Notes: a model not told the origin generated them from the sequence alone. Counted from the stretch's first letter, positions 9,115-18,982 are shown. The stretch: 64,000 nucleotides of DNA from Paenibacillus sp. FSL R5-0341 (GCF_037975235.1 NZ_CP150241.1:372001-436000), one strand, 5' to 3'. Made by a program: numbers and translations.

Positions 9115-10311
9115 ATGAAATCATCGGAATCCGGGTTGCAAACCGCTTCGTTGGAAGAGATCAAGCGTGGTTATATGGAGGAAGGTCCTGCCTATATATG
9201 CGTCTGCTGCGGATACAGGACGGAAGCGGGAATTATTTACCCTGAAGAAGGGGTGCTCTATGAGGCTGCCCGCTATATGCGTGTTCATATCGAGAAAGCT
9301 CATGGATCGGTATTTGAGTATTTGTTGGAGCTGGATAAAAGTGTAACCGGATTGTCTGATGTGCAACGGGGCTTGCTGGCCCAATTCTATGAAGGCAAGA
9401 AGGATGCTGAAGTACAGAAGGCCCTTGGCATCGGGAGTGCTTCCACAATCCGGAATCATCGGTTTGTATTGAAGGAGAAGGAACGGCAGGCCAAGATATT
9501 TCTGGCATTAATGGAGCTTCTCAAGAGTAAGGATATCCAAGCTCCGGCTGAGTGGGTATCACCTGTGACAAGGCATGGACATACGATCCATCGTGACTCA
9601 TTTGATATTACAGAACAGGATCGGGAGAAGGTGCTGAACAAGTATTTTCCAGAGGGTACCAGTGGTCCATTAAAGACGTTTCATATGCAGCAAAAGCATA
9701 AATATATCGTGCTCACTGAGATAGCCAAACGATTCGAGACAGAGCGCAAATATTCCGAGAAACAGGTCAACGAGCTGCTGAAGGAAGTTCATGATGATTA
9801 CGTGGAAATACGGAGGTATCTCATCGACTATGGTTTGCTGGAACGTGAGCCAGACGGCAGTCAGTATTGGCTGGGAAGCCGCGCAGATCAACAGAGCGCC
9901 GGAGATGGAAAACAGGAACGCAAAGAAAAGGGGGAGCAGGAGAAGATGAATCGTCGCAAAGAATTGCAGGAACAGGCCAAAGAAGTTAAAACGGAAGCGG
10001 GTATCTACCAGATTCGGAATGAACGTAACGGTAAAGTCTATATCGACAGCACACTTAATCTGAAAACCATTAACGGACAACGGTTTATGCTACAGATGGG
10101 TAGCCATCTGAATCGAAGATTACAGGCTGAATGGAATGAATATGGAGAGACTGCCTTTGTAATCGAGGTGCTGGAGACATTGAAACAAGACGATAATCCC
10201 TATTACGATCCCAAAGATGCGTTGGCTAAATGTCTGAATCGCTGGTTTGAACAGTTAGAGCCTTATGGAGATCAAGGGTATCACGGAGATAAAAAGCAAT
10301 CTGCTGAATAG
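9115..10311 (+). CDS. DUF2087 regulator-like protein with C-terminal GIY-YIG-like domain
   Basis: A 398-aa cytoplasmic protein starting at ATG 9115, with AAAGGAG 8 bp upstream (an earlier in-frame ATG at 9082 has none). The N-terminal ~50 residues carry a possible zinc site (CVCC...HIEKAH). Residues ~75-130 look like an HTH-type segment (KALGIGSASTIRNHRF). A DUF2087 domain follows at ~172-245 (YFPEGTSGPLKTF ... YGLLEREPDGSQYWL), then a charged linker and a GIY-YIG-like fold at ~294-350 (AGIYQIRNERNGKVYID ... EYGETAFVIEVLE). The second YIG motif reads YID, and the usual arginine of the active site is not obvious, so nuclease activity is doubtful. Probably a transcription regulator. Its genomic partner is not evident. 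Confidence 0.75.
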   Translation: MKSSESGLQTASLEEIKRGYMEEGPAYICVCCGYRTEAGIIYPEEGVLYEAARYMRVHIEKAHGSVFEYLLELDKSVTGLSDVQRGLLAQFYEGKKDAEVQKALGIGSASTIRNHRFVLKEKERQAKIFLALMELLKSKDIQAPAEWVSPVTRHGHTIHRDSFDITEQDREKVLNKYFPEGTSGPLKTFHMQQKHKYIVLTEIAKRFETERKYSEKQVNELLKEVHDDYVEIRRYLIDYGLLEREPDGSQYWLGSRADQQSAGDGKQERKEKGEQEKMNRRKELQEQAKEVKTEAGIYQIRNERNGKVYIDSTLNLKTINGQRFMLQMGSHLNRRLQAEWNEYGETAFVIEVLETLKQDDNPYYDPKDALAKCLNRWFEQLEPYGDQGYHGDKKQSAE

Positions 10312-10354
10312 GAGAGGCATTTTCCTCTCTAAAATACCTGACCTTTTATAAACT

Positions 10355-10390
10355 AAAGCCCCTTTGCCAATATGATGGCAAAGGGGCTTT
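10355..10390. terminator. Strong bidirectional hairpin between convergent genes
   Basis: A 15-bp perfect stem (AAAGCCCCTTTGCCA / TGGCAAAGGGGCTTT) with an ATATGA loop. The Ts are part of the stem, so it could stop transcription from both sides. Confidence 0.75.
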
Positions 10391-10416
10391 GGATATTACA
10401 GACTACTTAATTTTAT

Positions 10417-10503
10417 AAGTTGAACTAATCTTTTACACGATAACAGCGATTGGAAGGTTGTTCTGTCATCGTAGTGTCAGTGTAAATAATCTTTGGTTCA
10501 ACG
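10417..10503. repeat. MITE-like intergenic repeat, copy A (short derivative)
   Basis: An ~87-bp element bounded by AGTTGAAC...TTTACAC on the left and GTGTAAA...GTTCAAC on the right. Its interior (GATAACAGCGATTGGAAGG, then TTCTGTCATCGTAGTG) matches one end of the longer copy at 62116-62333 in reverse orientation. Compared with that copy, about 150 bp of the middle is missing. The right end stops two bases before the stop codon of the neighbouring chemoreceptor gene. Confidence 0.75.
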
Positions 10504-10504
10504 A

Positions 10505-12505
10505 TTACAGCTTGAATTGTTCCACCAGCTTCTGCAGCTTGTGAGCCAGATGTGCTAGCGAGTCAGCAGAGGATGATATCTCCTGCATGGAAGCAACCTG
10601 CTCCTCCGTAGCTGCAGAGATGTTCTCTGTTCCGTCCGCATTGGTTTCGGATATGGTGTGGATCTGGTCAATGGATTGTACCACTTCGGCTGTACTTGCA
10701 GACATCTGTTGTGAGGCTGCTGCAATGTTCTCAAGCTGATGATTGACGACACCCACAGCCTGACTAATCTGGGCAAAAGCTTCATCTGCAAACTGAACGG
10801 CGCGAATGCCGTTGCTTACATCCTGTTGTCCGATCTGTACATTGTGATTGGCCATTGAAATCTCCTGTTGAATCGCTCCAACCATCTCTACAATCTTCTG
10901 GCCGGACAGGCTGGATTGCTCCGCGAGCTTGCGGACTTCGCTGGCAACAACGGAGAAGCCGCGTCCATGCTCACCTGCACGTGCTGCTTCAATCGAAGCG
11001 TTGAGTGCAAGCAGATTGGTCTGTGCAGCGATGTCTGTAATGACAGATACCATCTCGCCAATGGAAGTGGAGTGCTGTTCAAGTCGTCCAGCAGTGTCTG
11101 CCATACCTTGCACAAAGCGACTGACGGAATCCATCTCGGATACGGCCGTCTGCATGGTGGCATTCCCTTTATCTGCGAGCTCACTTGCTTGCATGGCCGC
11201 TTCAGATACTTGCTGCGTACTGTGTGTTACCTGCCCCACACCTCCGGCCAGCTCATTCATCTGCTGTGCCGTATGCTTGAGGCTACTTGCTTGTTTCTCA
11301 AGTCCAGCTGCGGACTCTTCCGTGATCAAGGCAACTTGTTCTGTTGCTTTGGTTGTCTCCGATGAGTTGACTGCCAATTGTGTTGAAGAAGCAGTTAACT
11401 CGTCAGCCGTGTGTCGCACGTCCTGAATGACGGTTCGCAAAGATTCGCTCATTTTATTGAAGCTGGTACTCAGCTTGCCGAATTCATCTTGCCCCATTAC
11501 AGCAACCTCGATGGTCAGATTACCACCACTAATTTCGTCAGATGCCTTCACCAAGCGGTTCAGCGGTTTGGTGATGGACTGCACAATCCAGAAAATGATG
11601 ATGGAGCTTACAGCGATTGCAATCGCTACAACGACAAGTGTGGTATAGAGGATTGGCCGAACAGACGCGGTCACTTCACCACTGTCAATCACACCAACCA
11701 CGGTCCAGCCCGTCGTTTCATTGGTGGCGAAAAAGGCATGTTCCTGGTTTCCATTTAGTGTATAAGTCAGGCTTCCGTTCTTCTGTGCAAAAATATCATT
11801 ATAGGGTTCCATGGTTCCTTCGGTCCCTGGTTTTTCGGTAGGATGTACAATGATTTTGTTGGCATTATCAATGATATAGACATAACCCTTCTCGCCAATC
11901 TTGGTGGAATTAACCGTCTTGGAGAGGGCTTCAAGCGACAGGCTGACAGAAACGACACCATGGCCATCCGCTGAGGTCTGGGCTACCGAAGCAACAACAT
12001 TGCCGGTATTGCTTGATATGTAGGGTGTAATTACGGTAGGCACATCTTTGTTCTGCGTAGCAGCCTGATACCACGGGCGTTCGCGCGGGTCGTACCCTTC
12101 TTTGTTCACGGCAGTTACAGGGGAGTTAATATACACACCCTGATCGGTACCGATGGAGGCGAGTTCTACGTCATCATGGGTTTCCTTATACGCATCGAGC
12201 AAGGTACGTATGGTATCTGTTTCGTCACCCTGGTTGGGTCCGACATTGCCTGCGTCCAGCTGACTTGCTAGGAAATCAACATTTTTGCGTGTCGCACCAA
12301 TGATTTGGTCAATAGTCTGGTTAAGTACGGTAACACTGCTGATTGCGTTCTCATACATTTTCTCTTCAACCTTGGCATCGGCTGTTTGGAACGAGATAAT
12401 GCCCAGACTTATTGTTGGAATGAGTAGTACGATGGCAAATGACAAAATCAGTTTTTCTCTCATCTGCAGCGTTCTTTTGGCCCCTTGTTTACGAATCTTC
12501 TTCAT
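10505..12505 (-). CDS. Methyl-accepting chemotaxis protein (dCache sensor)
   Basis: A ~666-aa chemoreceptor: TM1 near residues 20-38, extracellular dCache domain ([12 protein letters not shown]), TM2 near 285-310, HAMP ([20 protein letters not shown]), and a long signalling coiled coil with the hairpin [20 protein letters not shown]. The start ATG 12505 (or ATG 12511, six bases earlier) is placed by GAGGGGG just upstream. The longer in-frame start at 12550 reads through that ribosome binding site. It is a separate gene from the chemoreceptor at 6866; similarity is highest in the cytoplasmic half. Repeat copy A abuts its 3' end. Confidence 0.94.
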   Translation of the reverse strand: MKKIRKQGAKRTLQMREKLILSFAIVLLIPTISLGIISFQTADAKVEEKMYENAISSVTVLNQTIDQIIGATRKNVDFLASQLDAGNVGPNQGDETDTIRTLLDAYKETHDDVELASIGTDQGVYINSPVTAVNKEGYDPRERPWYQAATQNKDVPTVITPYISSNTGNVVASVAQTSADGHGVVSVSLSLEALSKTVNSTKIGEKGYVYIIDNANKIIVHPTEKPGTEGTMEPYNDIFAQKNGSLTYTLNGNQEHAFFATNETTGWTVVGVIDSGEVTASVRPILYTTLVVVAIAIAVSSIIIFWIVQSITKPLNRLVKASDEISGGNLTIEVAVMGQDEFGKLSTSFNKMSESLRTVIQDVRHTADELTASSTQLAVNSSETTKATEQVALITEESAAGLEKQASSLKHTAQQMNELAGGVGQVTHSTQQVSEAAMQASELADKGNATMQTAVSEMDSVSRFVQGMADTAGRLEQHSTSIGEMVSVITDIAAQTNLLALNASIEAARAGEHGRGFSVVASEVRKLAEQSSLSGQKIVEMVGAIQQEISMANHNVQIGQQDVSNGIRAVQFADEAFAQISQAVGVVNHQLENIAAASQQMSASTAEVVQSIDQIHTISETNADGTENISAATEEQVASMQEISSSADSLAHLAHKLQKLVEQFKL

Positions 12506-12602
12506 ACACATTCCCCCTCTGTGTAACCCATCCCTATGTCTGGTGGACAAGTCAATCTGGTAAAAGATAGTTCATTCCATCCTTTCCAGATGTTTCTGGT
12601 GC

Positions 12603-12627
12603 TATCGTATGACAAAATTCGAGTTTA
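12603..12627 (-). promoter_or_regulatory. Candidate sigma-D promoter of chemoreceptor gene
   Basis: Read on the minus strand: TAAA, 14 bp, then TACGATAG, close to the motility consensus TAAA-N15-GCCGATAT, ~100 bp before the start at 12505. The rest of the 12506-12840 gap is AT-rich and holds no gene that I can see. Confidence 0.45.
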
Positions 12628-12840
12628 TTCAACAATATTTATGAGTTTTACGAAAATATTTTTCGGTTTTGTAGGTATTTAGGATTACATCTGTTCTATA
12701 AAAAGTAATCTGTCTCTCCCTTAGTGCACATCTTGTGGTATATTTCTGAATTAATGCGAAGTGAAAAATGAACCTGAATGCATATATATCGATATATATC
12801 GGTTTATGGAGACCAAAATTGGAGAGGGGTTGTACCGGAG

Positions 12841-13584
12841 TTGGACCAAAGTACATTACAGATATCTGGACAGGAGAACACAGAAGAGGTCCAGGATCAG
12901 GCTACATTCATGCAGGGGGTCAAAGATTGTATCCCAACGCTGCTTGGCTATTTGAGTATTGGCTTTGCTGCGGGTGTCATTGAAATGACAGCAGGTCTGA
13001 GTCTGGCGGAAACGGCCTTGCTCAGCCTGATTTTATATGCAGGATCGGCTCAGTTCATTGCAGCAGGCATGCTCGCATCGAATGGATCAGCAGTAGCCAT
13101 CATGTTCACCATATTTTTCGTGAATCTACGTCATTTGCTGCTCAGTGCAGCTGTATCACCGTATTTTCGTCATCTGACCCCACTTAAAAATATGTGGATT
13201 GGTTCACTGCTTACGGATGAGTCTTTCGGTGTGGCGATGACTCGTGCTATTGGCAGGGAAAGGCTCACTGAACGCTGGATGCACGGTCTGAATATTACCG
13301 CATACCTAAACTGGTTCGTGGCTAATATGGCGGGAGCGTACTTTGGACGCTGGATCACTAACCCGGAAAGACTGGGTCTGGATTATGCCCTGCCAGCGAT
13401 GTTTATTGGACTGGTCGTACTCCAGTTGGTGCATCGTAAAAACAAAAAAATACACATTAATGTGGCTATTATCGCCGTTGTCTGTGTAATCTTCGCCAGC
13501 ATGGCTTCACTTGGCAGCATGAGTGTCATTGTGGCTGCGGTCATTGCGGCAACGATGGGAGTGTTCATGGAACGATGGAAGTAA
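12841..13584 (+). CDS. azlC: AzlC family branched-chain amino-acid exporter, large subunit
   Basis: A ~247-aa integral membrane protein of the AzlC/YgaZ family. The hallmark GYLSIGFAAGVIEMTAGLS and AGSAQFIAAGMLAS segments and FFVNLRHLLLSAAVSPYF are visible. With AzlD it exports branched-chain amino acids or their analogues. No ATG with a good ribosome binding site exists. I placed the start at TTG 12841, 11 bp after GGAGAGGGG, giving a hydrophilic ~25-residue N-terminus. ATG 12910 is the conservative alternative. The stop overlaps the azlD start by 10 bp. Confidence 0.88.
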   Translation: MDQSTLQISGQENTEEVQDQATFMQGVKDCIPTLLGYLSIGFAAGVIEMTAGLSLAETALLSLILYAGSAQFIAAGMLASNGSAVAIMFTIFFVNLRHLLLSAAVSPYFRHLTPLKNMWIGSLLTDESFGVAMTRAIGRERLTERWMHGLNITAYLNWFVANMAGAYFGRWITNPERLGLDYALPAMFIGLVVLQLVHRKNKKIHINVAIIAVVCVIFASMASLGSMSVIVAAVIAATMGVFMERWK

Positions 13585-13904
13585 GATGGGATGTATTTTG
13601 GATTATTATGGGTTCGGCACTGTTAACATTTATTCCGCGTGTACTGCCACTGATGCTGTTCAGCAAGATACAGATTCCAATGTGGTTGTTACGATGGCTG
13701 GAGTATGTACCTGTAGCGGTCATGGCAGCCCTGATTGGTCAGGAACTGTTTATGTCGGACAACCAGTTAGTGCCGATTACGCACAATGCAGCTCTGTGGG
13801 CATCCCTGCCTACGATTGCAGTCGCCATCTGGACACGCAGTCTGCTCGGAACCGTATTGGTCGGTATTGTGGCTATGATGATTTTGCGATATTGGATCGG
13901 ATAG
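13575..13904 (+). CDS. azlD: AzlD domain protein, small subunit of branched-chain amino-acid exporter
   Basis: A 109-aa protein with about four hydrophobic segments and the AzlD-typical TFIPRVLPLMLF and WLEYVPVAVMAAL motifs. It pairs with AzlC and is translationally coupled to it (ATG 13575 lies inside the azlC 3' end). No Lrp/AsnC-type AzlB regulator is adjacent; the Lrp protein in this window sits with the ywr operon. Its TAG stop coincides with the first bases of repeat copy B, so the repeat landed exactly at the end of the gene. Confidence 0.92.
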   Translation: MEVRWDVFWIIMGSALLTFIPRVLPLMLFSKIQIPMWLLRWLEYVPVAVMAALIGQELFMSDNQLVPITHNAALWASLPTIAVAIWTRSLLGTVLVGIVAMMILRYWIG

Positions 13905-13995
13905 TTGAGCTAAAGAATATTTACACTAAACACTACGATGACAGAAGGTTGCTCTGTCATCGTAGTGTCAGTGTAAATATATGTAGTTCAACTTA
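13901..13995. repeat. MITE-like intergenic repeat, copy B (palindromic derivative)
   Basis: A ~95-bp element with outer termini AGTTGAGCT / AGTTCAACT and inner TTTACAC / GTGTAAA. It is almost a perfect hairpin: CACTACGATGACAGA pairs with TCTGTCATCGTAGTG around a 7-nt loop. It shares the TCTGTCATCGTAGTGTCAGT end with copy A. Confidence 0.78.
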
Positions 13996-14003
13996 TATAG
14001 TGA

Positions 14004-14017
14004 TGAAAACGCTATTT
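14004..14017. promoter_or_regulatory. Possible CcpA cre site upstream of SGNH hydrolase
   Basis: TGAAAACGCTATTT matches the Bacillus cre consensus TGAAARCGYTWNCW except for one position and lies ~85 bp before the esterase start. Carbon catabolite control is inferred. Confidence 0.35.
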
Positions 14018-14100
14018 TCTATTGTGGCCGAAAGGGATAAAATGGAGACTGAGGTGTTCAGTGTTTCCATTTTGCACAAGAGGAAGGAACGATTTCAATC

Positions 14101-14757
14101 ATGAGTACAAGTCCATCCGTTATATTGTTTCAAGGAGACTCGATTACAGATGGGGGAAGATCACGCAATGATGATCCGAATCATTTTCTCGGTCACGGCT
14201 ATGCGTATCTGATCTCCAGCAAACTGGGTATGGAACTGGCGGGAAAGCAAAAGACGTTCTATAACAGAGGCATCAGCGGGGATCGGGCATCCGATCTGTA
14301 TGCACGCTGGAATGAGGATACGATTAGTCTGAAACCAGATCTGATTAGCATTCTAATTGGGGTTAATGATGCCTGGCGCACGATGAATGGTGAACCTAGC
14401 GGGATTACGGATCGTTTTGGACGAGCGTATCGCCATTTGCTCGAAGAAACACGGGAAGTGATGCCCGATACGGGACTGGTTTTGCTGGAGCCATTTATTC
14501 TGAAAACCGGAGCGACTGTGGAGAAATGGGAAGCCTGGGAAGAGTATATCGGTCAATATCAGAAACTGGCCCAAGGTCTTGCTGAAGAATTCGGAGCGGT
14601 GTGGGTGCCATTGCAGCAAATGTTCAATGATGCTCTGAAGCAGGCGGATGCAGCCTACTGGTTGTGGGATGGCGTACATCCAACCGCAGCAGGTCATGAG
14701 CTGATTGCACGCCAATGGTTGTCTGTTGTGCAAAAATCTCCACTTGCGATTGTGTAA
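14101..14757 (+). CDS. SGNH/GDSL-family esterase
   Basis: A 218-aa cytoplasmic protein with SGNH hydrolase blocks in order: block I FQGDSITDGG with the catalytic Ser near residue 13, block II Gly in RGISGDR, block III GVND, and block V DGVHPTAAGH supplying the Asp-His pair. No signal peptide is present. Relatives act as carbohydrate acetylesterases (rhamnogalacturonan acetylesterase-like) or lysophospholipases. Since it precedes an intracellular uronate-polysaccharide cluster, deacetylation of imported oligosaccharides is a reasonable guess. A terminator follows, so it is not cotranscribed with that cluster. Confidence 0.88.
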   Translation: MSTSPSVILFQGDSITDGGRSRNDDPNHFLGHGYAYLISSKLGMELAGKQKTFYNRGISGDRASDLYARWNEDTISLKPDLISILIGVNDAWRTMNGEPSGITDRFGRAYRHLLEETREVMPDTGLVLLEPFILKTGATVEKWEAWEEYIGQYQKLAQGLAEEFGAVWVPLQQMFNDALKQADAAYWLWDGVHPTAAGHELIARQWLSVVQKSPLAIV

Positions 14758-14762
14758 CCAAA

Positions 14763-14796
14763 ACGGAGGACCTGACGAAGGTTCTTCGTTTTTTTC
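14763..14796 (+). terminator. Rho-independent terminator after SGNH hydrolase
   Basis: An 11-bp stem with two wobbles (ACGGAGGACCT / AGGTTCTTCGT), 5-nt loop and a run of 8 Ts. Confidence 0.8.
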
Positions 14797-14936
14797 ATAT
14801 AGGAAGGAGAAGGACTTCGGGTTGTGGAAAGGGTTCAATGGATAATTCTTCAAAAATGCTATCATATCCGGTAAAATGAAATCGATTACATTATTATGTT
14901 TGTATGACAATCCATTAACGAAGAGTGGTGAATCCA

Positions 14937-16928
14937 GTGGAAGATTCCATTCACGAAGTCGAAAATGAAAACATAAACAAGCGTGGAAACGAGAGCAAAG
15001 CAGTGAGTTCCCTAAGTGCCAACAGGCTTCGAGAGAAGTTATCCCGACCTGAATTGGCTACGCTATACACGGACTTGAAGTCATATGGTGAACGCGCTTT
15101 GATTGAACCCATGCCTTCCTTAACGTTCCGTCTATATCGCCAGTTCAGAGATACGGGTGAGCGGAAAGCCTATGAACAGGCTTATTTCGATCGGAGGGGC
15201 CGGTTGGCTGCTGTGGCGATGCTCGCATTGGACACGATTAGGCCGGATGCACTGCAAGCGCTGGAAGAAATGTTGTGGGACGTGTGTGATGAGTATACGT
15301 GGTGTTTGCCAGCGCATCTGGGTACAGGTGAGGTCAACCAGGTGGATGGAAACATCGATTTGTTCGCCGCAGAGACGGTACAGATGTTGGCCGAAGTTGT
15401 AATGATTCACGCCGAGCGGCTGGACCGCCTTGTCATAGAGCGGATCAGGTCTGAAGCAGATAGGCGTATCTTCACCCCGCTTTACCGGGATCAACGGAAG
15501 TTCCACTGGCAGACAGCGGATCACAACTGGTCTGCTGTCTGTGGTGGGTGCTGTGGCATGGCCGCATTGTTGCTGCTCAAGGATGAGTCCACGCTACAGG
15601 AATCGATCTCCCATACGATCAGCTGTATGAACGCATTCCTGAGCGGTTATGGCGAGGATGGCGGCTGTGCCGAAGGCATTGGATATTGGGTATATGGATT
15701 TGGTTATTTCACCTATTATGCCGAGATGCTCCGTGAATATAGTGAGGGCGAAATAAATCTGCTGACGGGTTCAAAAATAGCAGCCATCGCAGCCTTCCCG
15801 CTGCGAGTTCATCTGTCGGGCGGCACATATGTGAATTATTCGGACAGTGCTGAGCAGGAAGAGGTCCCTTCCGGATTGCTGTCCCTACTCGCATCCCGGG
15901 TTGGGTTGCAGGTGGATCTGCCGCTTCATATTCCACTGCTGACCAATGATCCCTGTCATCGCTGGGCACATCTGTTGCGCAACATAATGTGGAGCGATCC
16001 GGCAGTGTACGGTGATGGAGGTGGCTCTGCACCGGCTGAACGTGGATTTATTTTTCAAAACCTGGGCTGGATGATTGCAAAAGGGGCGCTCGATTCTTCG
16101 GATACAAAACGTACGAACGGCGAACCCCTTCATGTGGCTATTTCCGTTAAAGGCGGACATAACGATGAACCTCACAACCATAATGATCTGGGGCAGTTCA
16201 TTATCCATTGCGGTGGTGAGAATATTCTGTGTGATCCAGGAGCAGGGTTGTATAGCCAAGCGTATTTTGCACCAGGCAGAGAGCAACTGTTCCACATCTC
16301 ATCATCCGGGCATAGCGTTCCGCTCATAGAAGGCCAAGAGCAAAGCTCGGGTAGGCAAGCGCAAGCTCAAGTTTTAGAGGCAAAGTTGGTTGAGGGTGGC
16401 GGAGAACTGGATATTACATTGAATCTGACATCTGCATACTCTGGGGCTGCCTCACTGGCACGTTATACGCGCCAATTCAATTGGAAGATGGCTTCTGACT
16501 GTCCCAAAGATAGAGCAGAATTGTGTCTGATTGATCGTTTTCGATGGAAAAGCAGGATGGTGTCTTCGGCTGAACCCTTCTCGTCGGTGGACGATTCAGA
16601 TACAGGATGTTCAAGCGTTGTAGAGCGATGGATGAGCAGAGTACAGCCTGAAGTGGTGAAGAGCGGTGACCTTCGCTGGCAAGGTACACATGGAACGGTC
16701 CATATGACGTATGATGCGAACCAGTGGCAAGTCCTTACGGAGGCAATAGACACAGTTGATCATGACAATGTTCCAATCATATTCTATCGGACGTCACTAT
16801 CATGGACAGGTGTGAATAATGAGACGGATGTTCGGATAGAGAGTCCTAATTCGCTTGAAACGGTATGTGAGGTGCGCTTCATTATTGAACCGAATATGGT
16901 AGAAACCGAGGTGAGTATGCGTGAGTAA
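14937..16928 (+). CDS. Heparinase II/III-like polysaccharide lyase family protein
   Basis: A ~663-aa protein without a signal peptide. The N-terminal half has the alpha/alpha-toroid features of heparinase II/III-type lyases (DHNWSAVCGGCCGMAALLL; EDGGCAEGIGYWVYG). The C-terminal beta-sandwich has the hallmark GGHNDEPHNHNDLGQFII followed by CDPGAG. Enzymes of this type eliminate uronate residues from glycosaminoglycan-like or alginate-like chains. Cytoplasmic location suggests action on imported oligosaccharides. The start is uncertain: GTG 14937 sits 5 bp after GGTGA; GTG 14925 is 12 bp earlier. It overlaps the next gene by 8 bp and forms a unit with the GH88 enzyme. Confidence 0.85.
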   Translation: MEDSIHEVENENINKRGNESKAVSSLSANRLREKLSRPELATLYTDLKSYGERALIEPMPSLTFRLYRQFRDTGERKAYEQAYFDRRGRLAAVAMLALDTIRPDALQALEEMLWDVCDEYTWCLPAHLGTGEVNQVDGNIDLFAAETVQMLAEVVMIHAERLDRLVIERIRSEADRRIFTPLYRDQRKFHWQTADHNWSAVCGGCCGMAALLLLKDESTLQESISHTISCMNAFLSGYGEDGGCAEGIGYWVYGFGYFTYYAEMLREYSEGEINLLTGSKIAAIAAFPLRVHLSGGTYVNYSDSAEQEEVPSGLLSLLASRVGLQVDLPLHIPLLTNDPCHRWAHLLRNIMWSDPAVYGDGGGSAPAERGFIFQNLGWMIAKGALDSSDTKRTNGEPLHVAISVKGGHNDEPHNHNDLGQFIIHCGGENILCDPGAGLYSQAYFAPGREQLFHISSSGHSVPLIEGQEQSSGRQAQAQVLEAKLVEGGGELDITLNLTSAYSGAASLARYTRQFNWKMASDCPKDRAELCLIDRFRWKSRMVSSAEPFSSVDDSDTGCSSVVERWMSRVQPEVVKSGDLRWQGTHGTVHMTYDANQWQVLTEAIDTVDHDNVPIIFYRTSLSWTGVNNETDVRIESPNSLETVCEVRFIIEPNMVETEVSMRE

Positions 16929-18882
16929 ATATACATCCGCGTCCACGTATCCATGGAAAGATGAACTCGAACGTTACCGTACATTGGCAGAACAAGCGGG
17001 TCCCGCTCCGGCAGAAGGCTGGAAAAGGGATCGTAAGCTGGCACTTGTTGAGAGTATTGTTCGCGCTTACACACCTTATCAGGACAGCCAAGGCGCAATT
17101 ATCGATCCATTCTCGGGTGTGGAGAGATATTATTCTACACCAGCCTATGCGATGGCTGCGGCGGTTCTGGTTGATGCGGGACGTACAGATCTTATTGATT
17201 CCGCAGCGGCAGCCCTGTCACAGAGCATTGATGCCGTGGTCAAAGGTAGCGCACCAGACAATCACCCCGACTTTTTTCCAGTGCTTATGTTGAGAGCTTA
17301 TATGTTGTTGAAATCACATCTGCCTAAACAAGCGGAGATCTGGGCTGAAGCACTCAAGACCATCAGTCCTGAACAAGATTATGTATTTACGATGAGCAAG
17401 ATGAACAATCCCAACCGCATGATCAACTGGAACGCCATTATGATCTCTGGTGAGTATCTGCGGTGGCGTGAACAGCTGGCAAGTGAGGATACCAGGTGGA
17501 TGGATCGTTATCTGGAAGCCTATCATGTGCCCCGATTTACGGCGCTTGGGTTGTATCAGGATGGACCGCTGGACCGCCCAAATTGTCCGTTTTCCTATGA
17601 TATTGCCACCCGGTATCACCTTGGGGTGATGCTTGAAGCTGGTTACGAGGGAGCTACTGCCGATACGTTACGTGAGCAGTTGCGACATGGTGCGTTCAGC
17701 TCGCTACTGACGCTCTCACCGCTAGGTGAGATTCCACCGCGTGGTCGCAGCTCCCAGCACCAGTGGAACGAAGCAGCCGCGGCTTATGTATGCTCCACAC
17801 ATGCAAAACTAGCTTTGCAGGCGGGAGATCAGGTGATGGCAGGTGCTTTTGCACGTGCGGCCAATCGGTGTTTTGCTGCTGTAGAGCGCTGGAAAATGGA
17901 TGATGGGCGCCTGAAAATTGTACGCAATGAGTACGCGCCAGAAGATCGCCACGGGTACGAAATCTATACCAACCATACCTGTTACAACCTGTGGACGGCA
18001 GCAGCACTGGCTCATGCTTGTCTCAGTGATCCGGGAGACGATGTGAGCGAAGTATACCTTCCTTCCGAGGTGGGCAGCCGAGTTTTGCAGACGGATGGGT
18101 GGTTCGAAACCGTGATTGCTTCCATACCTGGTCAGCAGCTGGTATTACACACGGCGATGAATGATCCGTATACGATCCCTGGTTTGGTACGGATTCAGCA
18201 GATGGGGTTACCTGGTCTGATTGGTCCGTCCGCTGCCAGCCATGTGCAGGCTGGATTCACGGAATTTGCCGAAGGGGAGGTCCGTCCGCTCAGCTACTGT
18301 CCTGCCTGGAAGACACCAGATGGGGTATGGCACAGCCTCGCAGAGGGCATTCCATCCGGTGGGGCGTATGATCGTGATGTTGGATTAGACCCTGCTCAGG
18401 GAGGTGGTTCCATTATGTACGAGAAGGTGGAACTTGATACACGAAATCAATTGGAGCAGCATCTGGCGGAAAGAGCGGCAGAAGATGACGAAAACGCCTC
18501 GGAGAATTCATTTGCCGTGACATGGGTTGGTCCGTTACCCGGAATTGAAACATTGCGTACCCATTACGTGCAACAGGCGGATGTGCTGACCATAACGTAT
18601 GAATTCGAAGGTGAGATCGCGGCGGCAGGGGCACTGATTCCATTGATGTTTCATGATGGTCGCGATCAGGCGGTGATTACTCAAACGGATCATAGCGTAA
18701 GAACGGAGTATCGGGGGGCCTATGTAGAATCTACAGCGCTGGATCAGGAAGCCATAATTCATCTGGAAGAGCAGGCTGTGGCTTCCCGTAATGGGTTGCT
18801 GAAGGAAGCGCGAATTGAAGTGAATGGAGCCCGTAGTCTGACATTTGCGATCCGATTGGGCGAGGTTAGTGATATTAACTGA
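16921..18882 (+). CDS. Uncharacterised 653-aa alpha-helical protein of the uronate-polysaccharide cluster
   Basis: Starts at GTG 16921 inside the 3' end of the heparinase-like gene. No signal peptide. The N-terminal ~390 residues look like an alpha/alpha-barrel carbohydrate-active domain: many Trp/Tyr/His, with DNHPDFFPVLMLRAYMLLK, MINWNAIMISGEYLRWR and GRSSQHQWNEAAAAYVCS as the most distinctive stretches. The C-terminal ~230 residues look beta-rich. I do not recognise the family with certainty; an intracellular glycosidase or lyase acting on the same substrate as its neighbours is likely from context. Acidic and His residues in the three stretches named are the best active-site candidates. 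Confidence 0.7.
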   Translation: MSKYTSASTYPWKDELERYRTLAEQAGPAPAEGWKRDRKLALVESIVRAYTPYQDSQGAIIDPFSGVERYYSTPAYAMAAAVLVDAGRTDLIDSAAAALSQSIDAVVKGSAPDNHPDFFPVLMLRAYMLLKSHLPKQAEIWAEALKTISPEQDYVFTMSKMNNPNRMINWNAIMISGEYLRWREQLASEDTRWMDRYLEAYHVPRFTALGLYQDGPLDRPNCPFSYDIATRYHLGVMLEAGYEGATADTLREQLRHGAFSSLLTLSPLGEIPPRGRSSQHQWNEAAAAYVCSTHAKLALQAGDQVMAGAFARAANRCFAAVERWKMDDGRLKIVRNEYAPEDRHGYEIYTNHTCYNLWTAAALAHACLSDPGDDVSEVYLPSEVGSRVLQTDGWFETVIASIPGQQLVLHTAMNDPYTIPGLVRIQQMGLPGLIGPSAASHVQAGFTEFAEGEVRPLSYCPAWKTPDGVWHSLAEGIPSGGAYDRDVGLDPAQGGGSIMYEKVELDTRNQLEQHLAERAAEDDENASENSFAVTWVGPLPGIETLRTHYVQQADVLTITYEFEGEIAAAGALIPLMFHDGRDQAVITQTDHSVRTEYRGAYVESTALDQEAIIHLEEQAVASRNGLLKEARIEVNGARSLTFAIRLGEVSDIN

Positions 18883-18982
18883 TAGATATTGCAGTTACGG
18901 CATACGACGCTATAGATAAGTTGAGGATGAGCTGGAGCATCAAGCATAGATGTCCGGTATTGAATCGAGGAGGGATATGTTC

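Noticed and set aside
12778..12800. AT-only palindrome (TATATATCGATATATA) before azlC as an operator
   Set aside because: Simple alternating AT sequence in an AT-rich leader; no second site and no adjacent regulator.
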